A program made the translations under genes and the position numbers. From Gari tellinella (Eukaryota; Mollusca; Bivalvia; Cardiida; Psammobiidae): DNA of 64,000 nucleotides. The DNA lies in NCBI GenBank assembly GCA_922989275.2, contig OV277859.1:92066198-92130197 (forward strand), given 5' to 3'. Of this stretch, positions 41,701-50,700 are shown in pieces. The first letter of the stretch is position 1. Every line of letters begins with the position of its first letter. Under the pieces are notes generated by a model. That model did no database searches. It had not been told where the DNA came from and saw nothing but the letters and a program-made list of their open reading frames with translations.

Positions 41701-44700
41701 GAGGCATGAATTAAAGGCTTAAAAAGCATATCTATAGTAATGGGTAAAATGCCATCATGAAAGTTTTCCTGCCTCCTGACAAGTGGATGCCTAAAGCAGG
41801 ACTTTCTGCTTTACTTTCAGCCTGCTTCAACCCATTTCCCCATAAATACACCTTTTAATGCCTATAATTTATTCCTCCACTGAAGGAAACAGTTCCCTTT
41901 TATACTTTGTGTTCATGAAAATATATTGTAAGAAATCTTTTTTCTATCCTAGAAGATAACAGCTTAAAGCAGACTGAAAGTAAAGCAGAATGCACCCTTA
42001 AAGTGCATTCTGCTTTACTTTCAACCTGCTTTAAGTGTTCACCTATTTTCGAAACTAGAAACAGGTTAAGGGGTAATGGATTAAGTATCTTCTTTTGGAT
42101 TAAAGCTCAACCCCAGTATGCCTACGCATATAGCTGAACCTGAATATGTCCCTGTAATTAACCCTTTGCTCCTTGAAACTTCAAATGGACAATTCCAGTT
42201 TCCCAATTTAGTCTTGATAGTCAAATTTTCAAAATTAAGCCATTTTAGGGCTGTATTCTGTCAATTACAATTTTACCAACAGTGCAGGCCCTGATTTAGA
42301 AGCCATTTGATCTGGGACATCACTGTTTGCATGTAGGACAAGTATACTCTTCACAGATACACTGTTTTCAATGGATGTAGTATATATATATAATTTATAT
42401 ATGCACAACTATGGTTCAAAAGGTTAATCACATTGTACAGTCTGATATCTCTATAAAGGTCACAAGCTGACCACAAACCACAGAAATGTACATGTATACA
42501 TATCTGAACCAAATCTTCCTTATTTACATAAAATAGCCCTTAAATTTTCCTCTGAACTCTTTGCATACTGGGTATTTTTTTCATCTGCAACAATTGTTGT
42601 CTGTTAAAGTACTATTCTTTAAAAAAAAAATTTTTTAAATTGGGTGTTAACGTACTATTCGAGTATTTACACATTTCTTATACAAATGATTTTTTGTGCT
42701 TTTACTGTGTCTTGCTATGCTGAGGAATATAAGGTACATGCCTCCTAATAGCCCAGTCACATCTGAAACTTTTAATGAACCATTCAGGTTTCAAACTAAG
42801 TCTAGTCCATTTTGACTATTTAGGGTTGTTTTTACAACAAATTGCACACAAAACCCAGTGCAGACTTTAATCAGAGGGTTCCTTTAGCCTAGGTAATAAC
42901 CTGTAACAGATTATTGGGTAATGGTAAAAACAGGCTAGTATAAGAGTAAAGGAGCTTAACCCTTTACCTGATAGCCTATTTCTAGTATTGAAGATGGGTA
43001 ACCACTTAAAGCAGGTTGAAAGTAAAGCAGAATGCGCCCTAAGGCGCATTCTGCTTTACTTTCAGCCTGCTTTAAGCTTCCATGTGCTAGAACATAGAAA
43101 ATATTCCCTTTACTATATATTCATGACTGATTAAATTGGAACTATTTTCCTGAGCGGAGGAATAAATTATATGGGCTAAAAGGCGCTTCTATGGGGGAAA
43201 GGGTTAACCTCAGTTTCACTGTTTGCCCATGTATGCAGTGAAACCTTGATAAGTAAATATTTCACTGTAATTAATACATCTCACTGTACAGTCTGATATC
43301 TCTATCAAGGTCACAGGATGACCACAAAACCACAGCAACATATTTCATTACATCCAATATTCCTTATTTACATACAGAATGCCTGTTCATAGCTTTACAC
43401 TTTCCTATGGAAAAGTCTTTCAATGGTTTTTTATTCCTATTTAAATCTTTGCACGCTAGCAGTGGAATAGTGATTATCTTTGCAAACAGTTGGGATCCAG
43501 ATGAGACGCCGCATAACGCAACACCATAATATTATATACAGGCATATACACAGATGTATATTCAGGGATACAGATAAAGGGAGTATTTCAAAAACTAAAA
43601 TCTTTATTTCTGTATTAAACCCTGTGGTGTCACTACTCATTAGAATCATCTCTTTGAGATGATTCTAATGAGAAGTATCACCATAGGATTTGGTGCTGAA
43701 ATTAGGGAGAAACTGCTGGATTTGTACAATTGACTCTCTCTTATCTGGAACCCTGATATTCTTTATTTATTTCTATTGTCTAACTTCCTGGTCTGCTCAT
43801 GTATCTAGATCCGGAAAGTTGATAATTTGTTTTTCTAAACCCAATTCAAAATCAGAACGATTAAGTCATATTTTCCAACAAAAAGTTAAATTACTTGCTT
43901 CAATGCTTGGACAGGGATGTGGTTTGTGGTTTTTATAATATGCATTTAAATCTATTTTAAACTTTCATACAATTCAAAAGGTCATACATGGGCAAGCTTC
44001 AATACAAGTGACAATAAACTGCACAATGAATATGTATAATAATACAAAAGTAACCCTTTTTTTGGAGGCTGTGTTTTTTTGTACTGTTTGAACCCTTTAC
44101 TTTTTATTTAAATTCATTCCTCCACTGAAGAAAATAGTTCCAACTTATACAGTCATGAATATGCACCAAAAGAAATATTTTCTATATCCAAGCAAAAACT
44201 ATGATAATATACTTAACCCTTTACCTGATAGCCCATTTCTAGTATTGAAGATAGGTGTCCTCTTAAAGCAAGTTGAAAGTAAAGCAGAATGCGCCTTAAG
44301 GCGCATTCTGCTTTACTTTCAGCCTGTTTTAAGCTACCATCTTCTAGAATAAAGAAAATCTTTCTTATGATACATATTTATGATTGTATACGTTGGAACT
44401 ATTTTCTTCAGCGGAGGAATAAACTGAATGCGCTAAAAGGCGCTTCTATGGGGGGAAGGGTTAAAACAGGCTGAAAATAAGGCCAACAGTGCCTCAAGAA
44501 GCATTCTGTTTTACTTTCAATCTGTTTTAACCCTTAACCCAATAAAGATGCCTTTTACGCCTTTAAAATATACGTCCACTGAAGAAAATAGTTCGAATTT
44601 ATACTGTGATGAATAGGCAACATAAGAAATATATTCTATATCCTAGTAGATGGTAGCTTAAAGCAGGCTGAAAGTATAGCAGAATGCGCCTTTGGGTGCA

Positions 44701-47700
44701 TTCTGCTTTACTTCCAACCTTCTTTACGTGGTCACCTGGTTTTAAAACTAGAAATATAATACAGGGTATATTGGTTAAGGGGCTTCTGTGCTTGAAAGGG
44801 ATAAACAGTAAGTAACCCATATAAAAAAGTATCCCTTTTTACCTTATTCTCCATTATCACATATTATCCCAGATTGGCATTGCATCACACATACTTCTTC
44901 AAAACAAACACTGTTATCACATTACTGATAACTTACTCAGATAACAGAACTATCAGTCCTTAAAACACCCAAAACTAACTTAAACACTAAAGAAATCTCT
45001 GTTATCAGACACTTCTAGAAGTTTCACAACACTTCTCTCAACCTTCATTCAAAACCCCTAAATGACACACTTTTGTATAACAGGGCTCAGTCTTGCAGTC
45101 CCTTCTAAAGCAACTGTAACAAAGCATCTAATTTTATTGGCCACACTTCACTAAGAAGAAATTTCACACAATAAACAATGGTTACAATCAATAATATTCC
45201 CAATAATCTGGATCTACACAGTTTTTAAATCCCTGTGAACTGTTAGCATTTAAGGGGTTAATCCCTTAGGGTATCTGCCCATGTGTAAACATTGCTCTAT
45301 TAGCTGATCACATGACTCAAGATTTTATCAGTCAGGTATTTATGAAAAGCAAGTTCAATTTTTAAATTGCGATGACTAATACTACCCTTTAACTCTTACA
45401 AAGCTGATTTTTCAAATGTACTCTTCCCGTGTATAAGCCCAGGGATTCAGATAGGGGAGTATTTCAAAAGCTAAAATCTTTATTTCTGCATTAAACCCTA
45501 TTGTGTTACTACTCATTAAAATCGTCTCTACGAGACGATCCTAATGAATAGTATTAAACACTATAGGATTTTGTGCTGAAACTTATCTGGACAGGAGCCC
45601 TGATAAATAAACCATCAGTTTAAACTACCTCTAAAGAGGTTGTCTTCATATTTTTTAAAGGCAATGCAAACAGTGAAGACCCAGATCAGAGGGCTCCTGA
45701 AGGAGCCCTCTGATCTGGGTCTTCACTGTTTGCAAGATGTATATATTCGGTCCCTGCACTTTAAGGGTTAAAATTGTTCAATAATGAGTACATGTGTACT
45801 ACACAGGAGCAAAGTGGTCTTCATATAATTATCTTGTAAACCGTAAAGCACGTAAAATTGCAGCTTCAGTCAAGTATGTAATTATATTGGTGCAATTCTT
45901 AATAGCGTTTAAGAGAGGGGATGCTTAAAGCAGACTGAAAGTAAAGCAGAAAGCTCCTTTGGTTCTGCAAACATCTGTGACATATCTGTCTATATACAGT
46001 AGAACCTCAGCTTTCACAAAACTATTTGAAAGTACAGTAAAACCTCTCTTTTATCACCAATAAATTGTGTAAATTATTAGGTAATTACAACAAATGACTG
46101 CTTAAAGCAACAAGACAGTAATTTACAGGCCTGCTCATTTAGGAGCTTTCTGTTTTACTGTTTCCTTGCTTTAAGATGTCACCGGTCTTTTATACAATCA
46201 ATTCGCCTTTGTTTGAATAGTCTTAACCCATTACCCTATAGACTGTTTCAAGTTTTGAAGATGGGTAACTTATTAAAGCAGGTTGAAAGTAAAGCAGAAT
46301 GCTTTAAGCTACCATCTGCTAGAAAATAGAAAATAGTTCTTATCATACATAATCATAACTGACTGTATAAATTGACACTATTTTCCTCAGTGGAGATATC
46401 ATTTAAAGGCATAAAAAGGTGTATTTATGGGGTAATGGGTTAAAAGAGATGTTTTACTGCAAAAGCATCAGTGAGGCAAGCTGTCCTAAGGAACTAATGA
46501 TTTGGAGTCCATATGTGTACATCTGTGCAAGGAGAGGTTACCTTAATGCACATTCTGCTTTACTTTCAACTTGCTTTTAGTGTACACCTATCTTCAATAC
46601 TAGAAACAGGCCATCGAGTAAAGGGTTTAAGACAGTTGACTGCTAAATGTTCCTGAAGGAGCTTATTGCAGGGCTGCCATTTCTCCGGATTTTTCCTAAA
46701 TCTTGGGATTTTTTTCTAGAACATGGTAGCTTAAAGCAGGCTGAAAGTAAAGTAGAATGCGCCATAAGGCACATTCTGCTTTACTTCCAGCCTGCTTTAA
46801 GTAGTCACGTGTCAACAAAGCTAGAAACAGGCTATGGGGTTAAGGTACGATTCGTAAATTCGCACTTGAAAAATGCAAATTTGGAAATCTTAGGATTTTT
46901 CATGTCAACTTATGGCAGCCCTGTTATTGCATTTACTTTTGCTTAATTTGCAGAAAGGTTTTGCTGCACTATATAAGCTGGTTCAGTTTGGTGTTTGTGA
47001 ATTGCACTGACAGAGGGATGGTTGACTTGATAACAAGAAGACTTAACAACTAGACTATTAACAAGAAATCCTTACCCGTGCTACTTTCTTGTTTCTCTCT
47101 ATAAGGTCTCGTTTCCATGGCGGCAATGGTCTGGACTTTGGTTGTCGTTCATCATTGCTATCTTTGACATCACTGAAAGAATACAAGATCTACCAGTCAT
47201 CTCTATATATACTAACCCTTAGCCCGCCAAATAAATTGTCGTCTGCTATATTTCTCGTCTGCTTCAAGTTTCAAAGTGCTTCAAAGTTGCTCAAAATTGC
47301 TGAAAATGTTGTCCGAGTGTCAAACAGCTTGGATCCAGATGAGACGCCGAGTTACTCGGCGTCTCATCTGGATCCAAGCTGTTTGCATATGGAGCCATAG
47401 TCGTGAGTGGCAGGCTAAGGGCTAAAATATCCATGTTATCTAACCATTTCCTCCACAGCCTGTTCCTAGTTTGTAAGACAGGTGATTGCTTAAAGCAGGT
47501 TGATTATAAAGCAGAATTTATCTTAATGTGCATTCTGCTTTACACCTGCTTTAAGCTAATATCTATTAGGATATAGACTGTTTTTCTTAAATACAGTATA
47601 AACTCGGAAAACCGGAGTCCCAGAAATCTGGAATCCTCAGAATACCGAACATTCTGTCCGGTCCCGATTTTTTTCCTTCTTATTTTAACCAAAAGTAAGT

Positions 47701-50700
47701 CTCAGAAAACCGGAACCTCAGAATTCCGAAAACCGAACGATTTTCTCGGCCCAAAATGTTCAAATACAAATAAAATTACCTCGGAAAACCGAACATCCAC
47801 CTCGCGATTGCGATCATGGCAAATTTATTCAACCGAGTCGACCGTCAAACACATCTGGGACACTTAGCGTAATGTGTTAAGATTGCGTAATGGGTGGGGT
47901 GTTTATTGGAGGTGACACGTGTATTTCACGGTTGTGACACACGATTGCTGATTAAAATAAGGCTCCGATCTGACAATGCTACAGCAACAAAAATGAGTTC
48001 CGTTGTTCGTAGTTTGTTTCGAAGTACGTCGGAACACTTTACTGTTTAGAATTCAAATTTTTTAAAGTTCAGTACGGTATTCTGAAGACAGAAAGAAAGG
48101 AAATATCTCAGTTATATTTCATAATTATTCTTTGCAATTGCGTACTGAATGAGTGTGTGTAGAAGCAAAGTCTTACTGTTTAAACAACCGCTCAATTTGT
48201 TAATCCAATAAAACGAAAACACCAACACTCGATTTGCACAGCAAAATTTCCTTTCGCCACATTCGCAAAATCGGAAACGTTCTTGATTATACTGAATCTA
48301 CGAACTTTCATAGAATAATGTGCTGCTCGAAATGCGAATAAAGTAAGCCCATTAAAAGCACAGGCACTCGATGACAGGATCGATATAAATTTCCGTGTCC
48401 CTTCTCATATTATAAAGTATTATTTATATATGAGAAGGGACACGGAAATTTATATCGATCCTGTCATCGAGTGCCTGTGATTAAAAGTTAAAACTATGGC
48501 GGTTGTTTCGTTTTATAATGGTTGCGACAATCTAAAGATTGAAGTGTTTATTTCAAAACACAGATGCTTCTTACCTATGGGAATATGTTTATATCTTGTG
48601 ATTTAACCCATAAAATACAGAGAATACACGAGTGCACATTATACGCGGCAAAAGACGGTAAATAATTATTGAGCTATTGTTAAAAATGCTCTGTCGTAAT
48701 GAAAGTTCATTCTCATTCTTGATCATTCTATCAAACAGTTTTGATCTAGATGAGAATTCACTGTTACGGTCATGTTATTGAGTTATAGGTCTGGTCTGTG
48801 AAGATGCCTCAGCCTGAATGTTAGCACTGATTCATGAACAACTCAGAAAACCGAACACCTCAGAAAACCGAACTTTTTACCTGGTCCGGAGGGTGTTCGG
48901 TTTTCCGAGGTTTTACTGTATACATATTAATGACTATAAAATAGAACTATTCCTTCAGTGGAAGACTACATTAAAGGTGTAAAGATGCATACTTATGGGG
49001 CAACGGGTTAACCTATTACCCTATAGCCTATTACTAGTTTTGAATATGGGTAACCACTTAAAGAAGGTTGAAAGTAAAGCAGAATGCGCCATAAGGCGCA
49101 TTCTGCTTTACTTTCAGCCAGCTTAAAGCTATTATCTGATAGAATATAGAAAATATTTCTTATGAATCTTATTTGTAACAGTATAAATTGGAACTATTTT
49201 CTTCAGTAGAGGAATTTAATAAAGGCGTAAAAAGGCGTATTTATGGGGTAATGGGTTAAACAGGCCAATGGTGTAGAAAGAGTTAACCCTTCAACACTGT
49301 AAACCTGTATTGAAGACCTTTGTAGTTTGCACATAATTTCATTGTTTGGATTAATATCAAGCCCCTAGCCTGATCAGGATCCACACAGTTTGTCACTTAG
49401 ATCTGTAGTGTCTGTGAATATAAAGAAGGTTATCCCAGTTCCAGAATTTTAGCAGATGTCATTTTCAGCTGACGACAGCTACTCAGTATTGAAAGAGTCA
49501 ACTACTCAATATTGTTAATTTCTCAAAACACCAAACCCCCAACATCTCCTTATATACTTCAAAGAACCACTCTTCAGTGAGCTCTCAAAACTCAAGGGCC
49601 TACTAATAGCCTAACTCATAGAAAACGCTTATTTTTGTTGTGTCCTTTCACTGCATTTGCTAACTGTCCTTATAAGCAATATTTATAGCCAGACAGGGCT
49701 CAAGATAATCCAAAAGGGATCCAAACTGTTTGACACTCTAATCTGACAGGCTAAGGAAAAGAAATTTTGAAAATTCTAGTTTTAGAACAGTAGCAAATGA
49801 CAATTGTTGCAGACGAGACAAGAACGCGTGTTCAATAAACGCTTATCTCCCCGCCCCCCCTCCCAATTGAGGTTGGGTAATATGGGTGAATTTGTAATCG
49901 TTCAAGGCAGCAACTGTACAGTGGAGAAAACGTTATTGTTTCCCGTTTAAACGCAAACGCATTACACTAAAACGTAGAAAAAGACAACTTATTGACAATC
50001 CTGACCATTTTTTTTATTCTGAGTGGCAAACAGCTTGGAGCCTGATCAGACGCCGGGTTACCCGGTGTCTGATCTGGCTCCAAACTGTTTGCACTGCAAA
50101 TAATAGTTTTAGAGTAAACGCGTTTATTGGGAAAGAATAACGTTTTCTCCACTGTATAAGTATCAAAGCTTTGTAGTCAATAGTGTTGATGCTAAGCGAA
50201 ATGGTAAAATCTAGTTAACCAAGAAATAGCAAATTCAGAATATTCTAAGTCAAAATTAGGTCAAGGTCAATATCAAGGTTAGGTAGTTTGGGTGGATTGG
50301 AAGTGGTCCAAGGCAACAGCTGTATACATGTAAGTGTTAAAAGAATTGTAGTCAGATGTGTTGACACTTGAAGAAAGGGTAAAATCTAGTTAACCAGGAA
50401 CCAATTAACAACATTCAAAGTCCAAATAAGGTCAAAGTGAAGGTTGAAATCATGGTTCGGTCAACTTGGGTGATATTGGTATATTGGGAATGGTCCGAGG
50501 CAACTAATGGATAAGTATCCAAGCATTTGAGTGAGCGGTGTTGACACTAGACAAAACGGTAAAATCTAGTAAACCAAGAAATGTCCCATGAGAATATTCT
50601 AAGTCCAAATTAGGTCGCGGTAAAAATCAAGGTTGGGTGATATTGGTGGATTGGTAATGGTCCAAGGCAACAACTGTATAAGTATCTAAGCATATAAGTA

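Noticed and set aside
27780..47000. Recurring open frames reading like [21 protein letters not shown] or [15 protein letters not shown]
   Set aside because: They are translations of the family A hairpin on either strand and recur only with it. They are not genes.
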